A stretch of 64,000 bases of DNA from Actinomycetota bacterium (GTDB lineage: Bacteria > Actinomycetota > Acidimicrobiia > Acidimicrobiales > Ilumatobacteraceae): the NCBI GenBank assembly GCA_016213665.1, contig JACQZX010000045.1:1-64000 (forward strand), in the 5' to 3' direction. The position numbers were made by a program, and so were the translations under genes. Positions 44,750 to 52,974 of the stretch are shown one piece after another (position 1 is the first letter of the stretch; the number at the start of each line of letters is the position of its first letter). The notes under the pieces are model-generated. The model did not search any database and had not been told where the DNA came from. It was given only the letters and a program-made list of their open reading frames with translations.

Positions 44750-45979
44750 ATGGCCATCGACTTCACGCTGAGTCCGGAACTCGAAGAGTTGCGGTTGCGC
44801 GTGCGGAAGTTCATCAACGATGTGGTGAAGCCGGGTGAGATCGAACTCGACAAGGTGCGCGACGAGGACCGCGCCGAGTACATCAACCTTCTGATCGACA
44901 TGCGCCGTCAGGCGCGGGACATCGGCCTATGGTTGCCACACATGCCCAGCGAGTGGGGTGGCATGGGGCTCGGTCACGTGCAATTGGCGATGGTGCAGGC
45001 GGAGGCCGCGAAGGCGAGCTACGGACCGTGGGTACTGAACTGTCAGGCCCCGGATGAGGGCAACATGCACACGCTGTTGCATTGGGGCACCCCCGAGCAG
45101 AAGGCGAAATACCTCAAGCCACTGTGTGACGGCACCGCAATGAGTTGTTTTGCGATGACGGAACCCGAGGTCGCCGGCAGCGATCCGACTCTCATTCGAA
45201 CGCACGCGGTTCAAGACGGCGACGAATGGGTTGCCAACGGACACAAGTGGTTCATCTCCAACGCGCGCCGGGCAAAGTTTGCGATCCTCGTCTGCCGAAC
45301 GGAGGACAATCCCGACCTGCCACAGGCCGCCAACACCGCCTTCATCGTCGACATACCAAGCGACGGTTGGAACCGCGTCCGCGAGGTGGAGACAATGCAC
45401 GGGGCAACCGGCCACAGCGAGATCGTCATCGAAGACCTGCGCATTCCGGCCGCGAACATGCTCGGCGGTCGCGGCCAGGGTCATCTGCTCGGTCAGTATC
45501 GGCTCGGCCCGGCGCGCTTGGCGCATTGCATGCGATGGATCTCGCAAGCCGAGACAGCTCTCGACATGATGGTCGAGCGTTCATTGGCACGCTATTCGCA
45601 CGGCAGTGTTCTCGCCGAGAAGCAGGGCATCCAATGGATGATCGCCGACAGCACGATGGAGCTCTACCAAGCGAAGTTGATGGTGCTGCATGCCGCCCAC
45701 CTCATCGACAAGGGCGCCGACTTCAAGAGCGAGGTGTCGATGGCCAAGCACTTCGTTGCCAACATGCTCGGTCGGGTGATCGACCGAAGCATTCAAGTGC
45801 ACGGAGCGCTCGGCTACAGCACTGACACGCCGCTGGCGCACATGTACCAGCACGCGCGATGGGCGCGCTTCGCAGACGGCGCCGACGAGATTCACCAGAT
45901 GCGCATCGCACAGCGCACGATCGGCGCCTACCGCGATCACGGCAGCACCCGCACCGCTACCGGCAACCTCCCCATCTGA
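44750..45979 (+). CDS. Acyl-CoA dehydrogenase
   Basis: 409 residues. The FAD-binding motif CFAMTEPEVAGSDPTLI, the substrate loop, and the C-terminal GALGYSTDTPLAHMYQHAR are clear. It oxidises an acyl-CoA to the enoyl-CoA and passes electrons to ETF. The ATG at 44750 begins the core at once (DFTLSPELEELRLRVRKF). EtfBA are encoded 4.4 kb downstream beside a different dehydrogenase and may serve this one also. The next gene starts two bases after the stop. Confidence 0.93.
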   Translation: MAIDFTLSPELEELRLRVRKFINDVVKPGEIELDKVRDEDRAEYINLLIDMRRQARDIGLWLPHMPSEWGGMGLGHVQLAMVQAEAAKASYGPWVLNCQAPDEGNMHTLLHWGTPEQKAKYLKPLCDGTAMSCFAMTEPEVAGSDPTLIRTHAVQDGDEWVANGHKWFISNARRAKFAILVCRTEDNPDLPQAANTAFIVDIPSDGWNRVREVETMHGATGHSEIVIEDLRIPAANMLGGRGQGHLLGQYRLGPARLAHCMRWISQAETALDMMVERSLARYSHGSVLAEKQGIQWMIADSTMELYQAKLMVLHAAHLIDKGADFKSEVSMAKHFVANMLGRVIDRSIQVHGALGYSTDTPLAHMYQHARWARFADGADEIHQMRIAQRTIGAYRDHGSTRTATGNLPI

Positions 45980-45981
45980 CC

Positions 45982-46962
45982 GTGCCGGATCACAACAGCT
46001 CTGGGTTGCCGGTCTCGGAGTTGTTGGTGTTGTCGCGTGCCGAGGTCGCGCGTTGTCTGGATCCCTTGGCGTTGCGCACTCACCTTCGGCAGGCGTTCAT
46101 TGCTTTCAGCGACGGGTCCGCGTCCGTGCCGCCGCGAGTCGCCGCCGCGACGCCGGACGGCCTATTGGTCGCAATGCCCGGGTTCGTCGGTGGCGTCGGT
46201 CTCGGGTTGAAAGCCGTCACGGTGTTCGCGGGTAACGAGGCCATGCACATGCCCTCGCATCAGGGCCTGATCGCGCTGTTCGACGAAAGCGACGGCTCAC
46301 CGCTGGCCGTGATGGATGCCTCGCTGATCACCGAGGTGCGAACTTCGGTGTCGGCGGCGATGGCTGTCGATCTCGCCGCGCGTTCTGATGCGACATCGCT
46401 GGCGGTGATCGGTGCCGGTGCCTTGGGTCGCGAACATTTGCGAGTGCTGCAGAGCGTGCGTGCCTGGACCGACATCCGAGTTGCCTCGCGCAACGGTCTG
46501 CGCGCCGCAGAGTTGGCTGCGCAGTTCCCAACTGCGCGCATGGTCGGCACGTTCGAGAAGGCGGTGCGCGGCGCCGACGTCGTCTGTCTCTGCACCGATT
46601 CCGAATTGCCTGTCATCGAACACGACTGGCTCGCGCCGGGCGTGCATGTGTCGTCGGTTGGCAGGGGAGCCGAGCTACCGGTCGCCACCGTTGCGGCGGC
46701 CATCGCCGACGGTGTGGTGCTTGTCGAGTGGCGCGGTGCCGCGAGCAATCCGCCGCCGGCGGGAGCTGTCGAGCTGCAGGGGTTCGATGCAGCAGTGGTG
46801 GAGATGGGCGAGGTGCTGGCCGGTCGCGCCGGCGGGCGCCGTGACGCCGAGTCGATAACGGTCTACAAGTCGACCGGCCACGCAATCGAAGATCTAGCTG
46901 CCGCGCGCCTCGTCCTCGATTCCGCCACCGCCCTCGGCCTGGGCACCCGCGTCCGAATCTGA
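45982..46962 (+). CDS. Ornithine cyclodeaminase/mu-crystallin family protein
   Basis: 326 residues. The NAD-binding motif is LAVIGAGALGREHLRVL and the family motif RTSVSAAMAVDLAA is intact. Members include ornithine cyclodeaminase, alanine dehydrogenase and ketimine reductase. The exact substrate is not readable. The GTG at 45982 follows the preceding stop by two bases; a later GTG at 46012 is possible. Strong hairpins follow the stop. Confidence 0.87.
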   Translation: MPDHNSSGLPVSELLVLSRAEVARCLDPLALRTHLRQAFIAFSDGSASVPPRVAAATPDGLLVAMPGFVGGVGLGLKAVTVFAGNEAMHMPSHQGLIALFDESDGSPLAVMDASLITEVRTSVSAAMAVDLAARSDATSLAVIGAGALGREHLRVLQSVRAWTDIRVASRNGLRAAELAAQFPTARMVGTFEKAVRGADVVCLCTDSELPVIEHDWLAPGVHVSSVGRGAELPVATVAAAIADGVVLVEWRGAASNPPPAGAVELQGFDAAVVEMGEVLAGRAGGRRDAESITVYKSTGHAIEDLAAARLVLDSATALGLGTRVRI

Positions 46963-47049
46963 CCCGGGGGTTTTCATGCGTTCGGGGGTTTCGTGCGTGC
47001 GTGCACGCACGAAACCCCCGAGGGACGCCCGAGTGCAGCAAACCCCCGG
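46963..47049. terminator. Nested double hairpin between convergent genes
   Basis: The inner stem pairs 46982-47000 with 47003-47021, 19 bp without mismatch. The outer arms CCGGGGGTTT (46964-46973) and AAACCCCCGG (47040-47049) enclose it. All four arms share GGGGGTTT or its complement, so alternative pairings are possible. It separates the stops at 46962 and 47058 and should end transcription from both sides. Confidence 0.75.
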
Positions 47050-47057
47050 ATCGGAGA

Positions 47058-47762
47058 TCAGTCGGCGATGGGGGATTGCCGGCGGCGGTGGACGGCGAGC
47101 TGAATCTGCTCGTCGAAGCGACGCATATGAGTTTCGATCAACTCGGCAGCACGTTGGGCGTCGCCCGCGCGCAGCGCGTCGAGAATCGTGTAGTGCTCTT
47201 TGATCAGGTCGTGAAGGTCGGCGACATCGGCAACGTAGAGATGCCAAAGGCGGTCGCTGTGTGCGTAGAGCATGTCGAGTTGGTCGGTCAGGAAGCGATT
47301 GTCGGCGGCCGACCAGACCAGCTCGCGGCAGTGACGATCGATCGCGAGCAGTTGATCGGGGGTTGAGTCGGTGGTGGCGCTGTTCAGCGTCGTGGCCATC
47401 TCGTCCCACTGTCGTGCGTCGCCGCGGGCGCACGCCAACCGCATCGCATATGGCTCGAGAATCGATCGGGTTTCGTAAAGCAGGGCCAGATCGCCGATGT
47501 CGATGCTGCTCACGTACACGCCGCGTCGTGGGATGACGCTGACGAACTGATCGCGTGCCAGTCGTTGCAGGGCTTCCCGAATCGGTGTGCGCCCTAGCCC
47601 GAGGGCCGCGCGCAGCGACTCCTCGCGTATAACGGTGCCTGGCGCGAGTTCGAGCCGCACGATCATGCGGCGGATCTCGGCATAGGCCCTTTCGGAGAGC
47701 GAAGGTGGCGTGATATGGTAAAGATATATCAGCAACGGGCTGCCGTCCAGCAGTGCCACCAT
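47058..47762 (-). CDS. GntR-family (FCD type) transcriptional regulator
   Basis: 234 residues. The winged helix reads LSERAYAEIRRMIVRLELAPG then ALGLGRTPIREALQRLARDQ. The C-terminal FCD ligand domain has candidate metal residues in AIDRHCRELV and KEHYTILDAL plus ETHMRRFDEQI. The start is uncertain: ATG at 47762 is used, but an ATG at 47777 and a TTG at 47735 are also in frame. It is divergent from the dimethylglycine dehydrogenase-like gene by 13 bases and is its likely regulator. Confidence 0.87.
   Translation of the reverse strand: MVALLDGSPLLIYLYHITPPSLSERAYAEIRRMIVRLELAPGTVIREESLRAALGLGRTPIREALQRLARDQFVSVIPRRGVYVSSIDIGDLALLYETRSILEPYAMRLACARGDARQWDEMATTLNSATTDSTPDQLLAIDRHCRELVWSAADNRFLTDQLDMLYAHSDRLWHLYVADVADLHDLIKEHYTILDALRAGDAQRAAELIETHMRRFDEQIQLAVHRRRQSPIAD
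47711..47731. promoter_or_regulatory. Palindrome TGATAT-N9-ATATCA, likely GntR operator
   Basis: An AT-rich dyad inside the predicted 5' coding end of the GntR gene, 45 bases before the divergent dehydrogenase start. It includes -10-like sequence. With only 13 bases between the two genes, the dehydrogenase promoter must lie here, so the site suits repression by the GntR protein. Confidence 0.5.
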
Positions 47763-47775
47763 CGGGGGGATCTCC

Positions 47776-50367
47776 ATGACCAAGACAGAATCGACCAAGC
47801 CAGACCGGGCGAGGGTCGTCGTGATCGGTGCCGGCATCGTCGGTAATTGCCTGGTCGGCCACCTTGCTCGGCTGGGGTGGACCGACATGGTGCTGATCGA
47901 CAAGGGTCCCTTGCCCAACCCGGGCGGTTCCACCGGTCACGCCTCAAACTTCATCTTCCCCACCGACCACAACAAGGAAATGGCTTATCTGACGGTCGAG
48001 AGTCAAGACCAGTACGTCGCCCGCGGATTCAACAACACCTGCGGAGGCATCGAAGTCGCCCGTGAACCACAGCGCCTCGAGGAGTTCAAGCGGCGGATGA
48101 CCTCGGCGAAGGCATGGGGCATCGATGCCCGGCTTGTGACGCCGGCAGAGATCAAGGAGTTGGTGCCGTTCATCAACGACAAGATCCTGCTTGGTGGGTA
48201 CTACACGCCGAGCGTCAGCGTGGTCGATTCACTGGCCACCGGCACACAGATGCGCGAAGAAGCGATCGCCGGCGGTGCGTTACGCGTTCTTGCCAACACC
48301 GAGGTACTGGATCTGGAGACGGTTGAGACGGCCGGCGGACCGCAGATCAAGGCGGTGGTCACCGACAAGGGTCGCATCGAGGCCGAGCATGTGGTGATCG
48401 CATGTGGTGTGTGGAGTCCGCGCATCGCAGCCATGGCAGGTGCCAACATCCCGTTAACCCCCGCGGTTCATCAGATGGCCGACGTCGGCCCGATTGACAT
48501 ATTGCAACAGAGCAACGCCGAAGTGGCGTACCCGATCGTGCGCGACATGGACACGTTCTGCTACGAACGCCAATCAGCGGGGTCGATGGAAGTGGGAAGT
48601 TATGCCCATCGCCCGATCCTCATGCGCGCCGACGACATCCCGAGCATCAAGGAGTCGGCGCTGACACCGACGGAGCTACCGCTCACCTACGACGACTTCG
48701 ACCCGCAAATGGAGCAGGCGATCGATCTGATGGAGATGTTGGGCGACGCCGAGATTCGCTACGCGATCAACGGACTGTTGTCGCTGACCCCCGACGCCAA
48801 CCCGGTTCTCGGCGAGACACCCGAGGTGCGCAACCTGTGGAGCGCCGCCGCGGTATGGATCAAGGAAGGTCCCGGAATCGCACAGCTCGTCGCGGAGTGG
48901 ATGACGTACGGGTACCCGCATATGTGCGACCCCCACGGCAGCGACATCAGCCGCTTCTATCCGCATGAGAAGACCGAGTGGCACATCAATGCCCGTTGCA
49001 ACGAGCACTTCAACAAGACCTACGGCATCGTGCACCCGCGGGAGCAGTGGGCCAGCCAGCGCGGCATTCGCCGCAGTCCCTTCTATGCGCGCGAAGAAGC
49101 ACTCGGAGCTGTTTTCTTCGATGCTCGCGGTTGGGAACGTCCGCAGTGGTACGAGAGCAACGCCGAGCTGATGAAGAAGTACCCGGATTCCTGCAAGCCG
49201 CGCACACACGAGTGGGATGCCCGTTGGTGGAGCCCGATCACGAACGCAGAGCATCTGCAGATGCGTGCCAGCGTGGGCATGGTCGACCTCACTGCGTTCA
49301 ACGAGTTCGACTTCGAAGGCGACGGAGCGTGCGCGTTCTTGAACTACGTGTGCGTCAACAACGTCGATGTTGCGGTAGGCCGCAGTGTCTACACGCCGCT
49401 GCTTGCGCCGAATGGCGGCTTCCGAGGTGACCTCACCATTCAGCGACTCGGTCAGAACCATTTTCGGGTCATCACCGGTGCCTTCGATGGTGGCCGCGAT
49501 AACTACTGGTTCCGTAAGTACATGAACGAGTTCAATGAGCAGCGCGCGGCCGACGAAGGTGATGTGACTTTCACTGATCGTTCACAGGGCATCTGCACGT
49601 TGGGTGTGTGGGGACCCAACGCGGCGGCGGCGATGTCCAAGATCGTCACCGATCACACCACCGCATCGTACGACCTGTCCCAGGACGGGTTCCCCTACGG
49701 TGCCGTCCGCGACGTCCTCATCGCCGGCGTTCCGTGCACCATGTTCCGCATCAGCTACGTCGGCGAGAACGGGTGGGAGATCTACACCCGCATGGAACAC
49801 GGTCTGACACTGTGGGATTCAGTCGCCGCCGCCGGCAAGGAGTTCGAGATCATTCCCGTCGGCATCGGCGTGTATGCCGTCACCGGGCGCATCGAGAAGG
49901 GCTACCGCCTGATGGCCGCCGAACTGGAGAGCGAGTACAACCCGGTAGAGGCCGGACTCGCCCGCCCGAAGGTGAAGAGTGTCGACTTCGTCGGTAAGGC
50001 GGCGTACCTCGCGGCTCGTGCCGACGCCGACAAGAACGGCCCGGCAGCGACCATGTGCACGCTGTCGATGGATTCCCAGCGGTGCGCCGACGGGTACGAC
50101 CGCTTCCCGACCGGCGGCAACGAGCCGATCCTGACGCTCAGCGGCGAGCGCATTCTCGATGCCAAGGGCCGCGTTTCACGGGTCACCACCGCCGGGGCGG
50201 GCGTATCGGTCGGCAAGTTCCTCCTGCTCGCATACCTTCCCCCGCAGCACGCGGTGGAAGGCACCAAGCTGCAGGTGATGTACATGAACGAGCTGTACCC
50301 GGTGACCGTCGAACGGGCTGACGCGACGCCGCTGTTCGATCCCACCGACGCACGGATGAAGAGCTAG
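47776..50367 (+). CDS. Dimethylglycine/sarcosine dehydrogenase-like FAD protein with folate-binding GcvT domain
   Basis: 863 residues. Residues 12-410 are a DAO-type FAD domain (VVVIGAGIVGNCLVGHLARLG). His55 in GGSTGHAS matches the His that carries covalent FAD in dimethylglycine and sarcosine dehydrogenases. Residues ~430-850 are FAO_M, GcvT and GcvT C-terminal domains, which in the family hold tetrahydrofolate and capture the formaldehyde-level carbon as methylene-H4folate. A good ribosome binding site (GGGGGGA) precedes the ATG. EtfB and EtfA follow directly and should take the electrons. The N-methyl substrate could be dimethylglycine, sarcosine or another methylated amine. Confidence 0.9.
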   Translation: MTKTESTKPDRARVVVIGAGIVGNCLVGHLARLGWTDMVLIDKGPLPNPGGSTGHASNFIFPTDHNKEMAYLTVESQDQYVARGFNNTCGGIEVAREPQRLEEFKRRMTSAKAWGIDARLVTPAEIKELVPFINDKILLGGYYTPSVSVVDSLATGTQMREEAIAGGALRVLANTEVLDLETVETAGGPQIKAVVTDKGRIEAEHVVIACGVWSPRIAAMAGANIPLTPAVHQMADVGPIDILQQSNAEVAYPIVRDMDTFCYERQSAGSMEVGSYAHRPILMRADDIPSIKESALTPTELPLTYDDFDPQMEQAIDLMEMLGDAEIRYAINGLLSLTPDANPVLGETPEVRNLWSAAAVWIKEGPGIAQLVAEWMTYGYPHMCDPHGSDISRFYPHEKTEWHINARCNEHFNKTYGIVHPREQWASQRGIRRSPFYAREEALGAVFFDARGWERPQWYESNAELMKKYPDSCKPRTHEWDARWWSPITNAEHLQMRASVGMVDLTAFNEFDFEGDGACAFLNYVCVNNVDVAVGRSVYTPLLAPNGGFRGDLTIQRLGQNHFRVITGAFDGGRDNYWFRKYMNEFNEQRAADEGDVTFTDRSQGICTLGVWGPNAAAAMSKIVTDHTTASYDLSQDGFPYGAVRDVLIAGVPCTMFRISYVGENGWEIYTRMEHGLTLWDSVAAAGKEFEIIPVGIGVYAVTGRIEKGYRLMAAELESEYNPVEAGLARPKVKSVDFVGKAAYLAARADADKNGPAATMCTLSMDSQRCADGYDRFPTGGNEPILTLSGERILDAKGRVSRVTTAGAGVSVGKFLLLAYLPPQHAVEGTKLQVMYMNELYPVTVERADATPLFDPTDARMKS

Positions 50368-50369
50368 CC

Positions 50370-51152
50370 GTGCGAGTGCTCGTTTGTGTCAAGCGCGTGC
50401 CCGCGCCCGGCGCCAAAATCAACATCACCGCCGATGGGCAGGCAGTCGACACGGCGTACCTGGCGTTCACCACCAGCCCGCACGAGGAGTGCGCAGTCGA
50501 GGAAGCCGTGCGACTGATCGAGGCGCACGGTGGCGAGTCGACTGCGCTGACGCTCGGCCCGGGCGATGCCGAGGAGCAACTGCGTTACGCGGCCAGCATC
50601 GGCGTCGACAAGTGTGTGCTGCTGCCGATCGACTCCGACGGGTCGACCGGTGGCGACTGGGACCCGCAGCGAACCTCCGACGCGATCACGACCGCGATAC
50701 AGGGAATCGAGGCTGCCGACGGCGCTTTCGATCTCATCCTCTTCGGAAACGAGTCGGCTGACTCCGGCAACTTCCAAGTGGGCATCCGGGTCGCGCACGG
50801 GCTCTCGCGACCGATGGTGAACGGCATCAAGGGGATCGAGCTCGGCAACGGAGGGGTTCGAGCGCGACGCGAGTCGGAGACGGGCGTGGAGGTGTACGTG
50901 CTACCGCTGCCGGCGGTGCTTGGAGTGAAGGAAGGCATCAATCTTCCGCGCTACCCGACGCTCAAAGGGCGGCTCGCTTCCAAGAAGGTGGCCCTCCATG
51001 TCGTGTGTCCAAGTGGAGTCGTTGGTGGGCAGCAGATGATCACGCTCGTGCAGACCGCGGAGAAGGCGAGTACGACTGTGGTTCTAGGTCACGGGCCCGA
51101 TGCTGCACCTGCGGTCGTCGACCTGCTTGAAGAACTGGGGTTGCTGAAGTGA
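50370..51152 (+). CDS. etfB: Electron transfer flavoprotein beta subunit
   Basis: 260 residues, GTG start two bases after the dehydrogenase stop. The ETF fold opening (RVLVCVKRVPAPGAKINI), LILFGNESADSGNFQVG and the C-terminal LPRYPTLKGRLASKK stretch are recognisable. It pairs with EtfA to carry electrons from the dehydrogenase to the quinone pool through an ETF-quinone oxidoreductase encoded elsewhere. Confidence 0.93.
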   Translation: MRVLVCVKRVPAPGAKINITADGQAVDTAYLAFTTSPHEECAVEEAVRLIEAHGGESTALTLGPGDAEEQLRYAASIGVDKCVLLPIDSDGSTGGDWDPQRTSDAITTAIQGIEAADGAFDLILFGNESADSGNFQVGIRVAHGLSRPMVNGIKGIELGNGGVRARRESETGVEVYVLPLPAVLGVKEGINLPRYPTLKGRLASKKVALHVVCPSGVVGGQQMITLVQTAEKASTTVVLGHGPDAAPAVVDLLEELGLLK

Positions 51153-52138
51153 CGATTCTCGTTGTTGTCGAACACGATCGCGGATCACTCGCCGCGGCAA
51201 CGCTGGAGGCGATGGCCGCCGCGCGTCGGGTGGCCGCCGACTTAGCCACCGACGTGTCAGCGCTCACGCTCGGTGCCGCAGCCGATGCGGTCGCGTCGGT
51301 GCTCGCCGAGCATGGTGCCGACACCGTTCACCAGGTACACCACGACCTGCTTGCCGATTACGGGCCAGAGGCGTGGGGGGAGGCCGTCGCCCAGGCCGTG
51401 CGAGCACTGCAGCCTGCGGCGGTTGTTGCCTGTGGAACCGATCGTGGCAACGAAGTGATGGCACAGGCCGCAGCACGACTCGGTGCCGCGTTGGTGGTCA
51501 ACTGCAACACGATCGAGGTAAGTGCAGCCGGTGATGCAACTGCCCAGTGGACGATCACTCGCTCGCGCTGGGGCGGTTCGTTGCTCGAGCGTTGCACACT
51601 TGTCGCTCCCGTGAAGTTGCTCACTGTCACTCACCATGTGTTCGAAGCGTCGACCAGTCCCGGTGCGGGCAGTGTTCTACCGCTGCCCGTAGAACTGGAG
51701 GCGTGGCTGGCGAGAACGGTTGTTGCCGAACGCGTGGAACGCGCCGCGGGCGTGACACTTTCGACGGCGCCGCTGGTCGTCGGCGGCGGGCGTGGCGTCG
51801 GCTCGGCGGAGGGTTTTGCGTCGCTCGAGGAACTCGCCGGCGTGCTGGGGGGAGTGGTCGGCTGCTCGCGTGCAGTCACCAACAACGGTTGGCGCAATCA
51901 CACCGATCAGGTCGGGCAGACCGGCACGCGTATAGCCCCCGACCTGTACATGGCGTGTGGCATCTCGGGCGCGATCCAACACTGGGTTGGCGCGATGGCT
52001 TCGAAGCAGATCCTCGCAATCAACACCGATCCGGAAGCAAACATGGTCACCAAGGCCGATTACGCCGTTATCGGCGACTTGCATGCGGTAGTGCCTGCGA
52101 TCACCAACGAAATCCGGCGGCGGCGGGCGCAGGCCTGA
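51149..52138 (+). CDS. etfA: Electron transfer flavoprotein alpha subunit
   Basis: 329 residues. The FAD-binding C-terminal half shows VVGGGRGVGSAEGF, DQVGQTGTRIAPDLYMACGISGAIQH (two parts) and INTDPEANMVTKADYAVIGDL. The GTG start overlaps the etfB stop by four bases. Together with etfB and the dehydrogenase it forms a three-gene unit. Confidence 0.94.
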   Translation: MTILVVVEHDRGSLAAATLEAMAAARRVAADLATDVSALTLGAAADAVASVLAEHGADTVHQVHHDLLADYGPEAWGEAVAQAVRALQPAAVVACGTDRGNEVMAQAAARLGAALVVNCNTIEVSAAGDATAQWTITRSRWGGSLLERCTLVAPVKLLTVTHHVFEASTSPGAGSVLPLPVELEAWLARTVVAERVERAAGVTLSTAPLVVGGGRGVGSAEGFASLEELAGVLGGVVGCSRAVTNNGWRNHTDQVGQTGTRIAPDLYMACGISGAIQHWVGAMASKQILAINTDPEANMVTKADYAVIGDLHAVVPAITNEIRRRRAQA

Positions 52139-52154
52139 AACGCAAGAGAGCATC

Positions 52155-52160
52155 TAGCCT
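52155..52160 (+). promoter_or_regulatory. -10 box, probable leaderless promoter
   Basis: TAGCCT ends 6 bases before the ATG at 52167, favouring that start over the GTG at 52161. Confidence 0.4.
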
Positions 52161-52166
52161 GTGACA

Positions 52167-52919
52167 ATGCAAAGTCACGACTCGCGGCGAGCCTTGCGTG
52201 TTCGCGGCCGAGCCCCACGACCGACGGGCAAGGCTTTGCACCAGGGTTACCTGCCGTCGGTGTTGCCAACAGCGCCCAACAACTCGCGCATAGTGGTCGG
52301 GGTTGCGTTGGGGGTTGTGGCGGCAGGCATCGCGGTGCTGGCCTTCAGTACCTTGGGCAGCGACAACTCGGCACCAGTGGTCGGTGCGCCCGCCGATGCG
52401 GCCTCGACCACTATCAGTTCCACCGTGCCGGCTACCGACCTTCTCGCCAACACGATCGTGTCGGTCATCGACGACACCGGAACATTCTCGATCGACCTGC
52501 CCGGCAATCTCCAGGTGGAAACGAAAGCAGCAAAGGGCAACACCCCATTTCTGATTCCTTCGATAGCGGCCTCGTCGGATCTTGAGGCGTACTACGCCGA
52601 CGAGACCACGTATGGATTGGTGGTGAGAGTGGTCGGCCCCGACATAGGAAGCGAGGTCTCGCAGGTGGTTGCGTTCCTGGAACCGAGCGACACTGCCTGC
52701 AAGGAGCGGGTCAAAGACATTGTGGCGACCACCCTCGGTCAGGCCACGCGCGTCACTTTCACCAAGTGCGGCAATGATGAGATCGGCAACAAGGTCGTAA
52801 TGGCCATCCAGTTGGTCGATGATCCACTTGTGGTCGGAATCAGAATGCAAAGTTCCGATCCGATCGAATCTGTGCAGTCGCGAGCGCGGGCGGTTCTCGA
52901 GACGATCCGAGCACTCTGA
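52167..52919 (+). CDS. Single-pass envelope protein, paralogue A
   Basis: 250 residues. A basic cytoplasmic N-terminus is followed by one helix (VVGVALGVVAAGIAVLAFSTL), a Ser/Thr-rich linker and an outer domain of about 150 residues. That domain is shared with the next gene (DDTGTFSIDLPGNLQVET; VVGPDIGSEVSQVVAFL) and has two conserved Cys (TACKERV and TKCGNDEIGNK) that probably form a disulphide. No known family was recognised. The leaderless-type -10 box supports the ATG at 52167. Confidence 0.72.
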   Translation: MQSHDSRRALRVRGRAPRPTGKALHQGYLPSVLPTAPNNSRIVVGVALGVVAAGIAVLAFSTLGSDNSAPVVGAPADAASTTISSTVPATDLLANTIVSVIDDTGTFSIDLPGNLQVETKAAKGNTPFLIPSIAASSDLEAYYADETTYGLVVRVVGPDIGSEVSQVVAFLEPSDTACKERVKDIVATTLGQATRVTFTKCGNDEIGNKVVMAIQLVDDPLVVGIRMQSSDPIESVQSRARAVLETIRAL

Positions 52920-52962
52920 ACGGATTTCGTGGGTAGTTTCGGGCCGCAGGTGTGTTTGTGCC

Positions 52963-52968
52963 TATCCT
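52963..52968 (+). promoter_or_regulatory. -10 box, probable leaderless promoter
   Basis: TATCCT ends 6 bases before the ATG at 52975, with no ribosome binding site. Confidence 0.4.
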
Positions 52969-52974
52969 TCCGGC

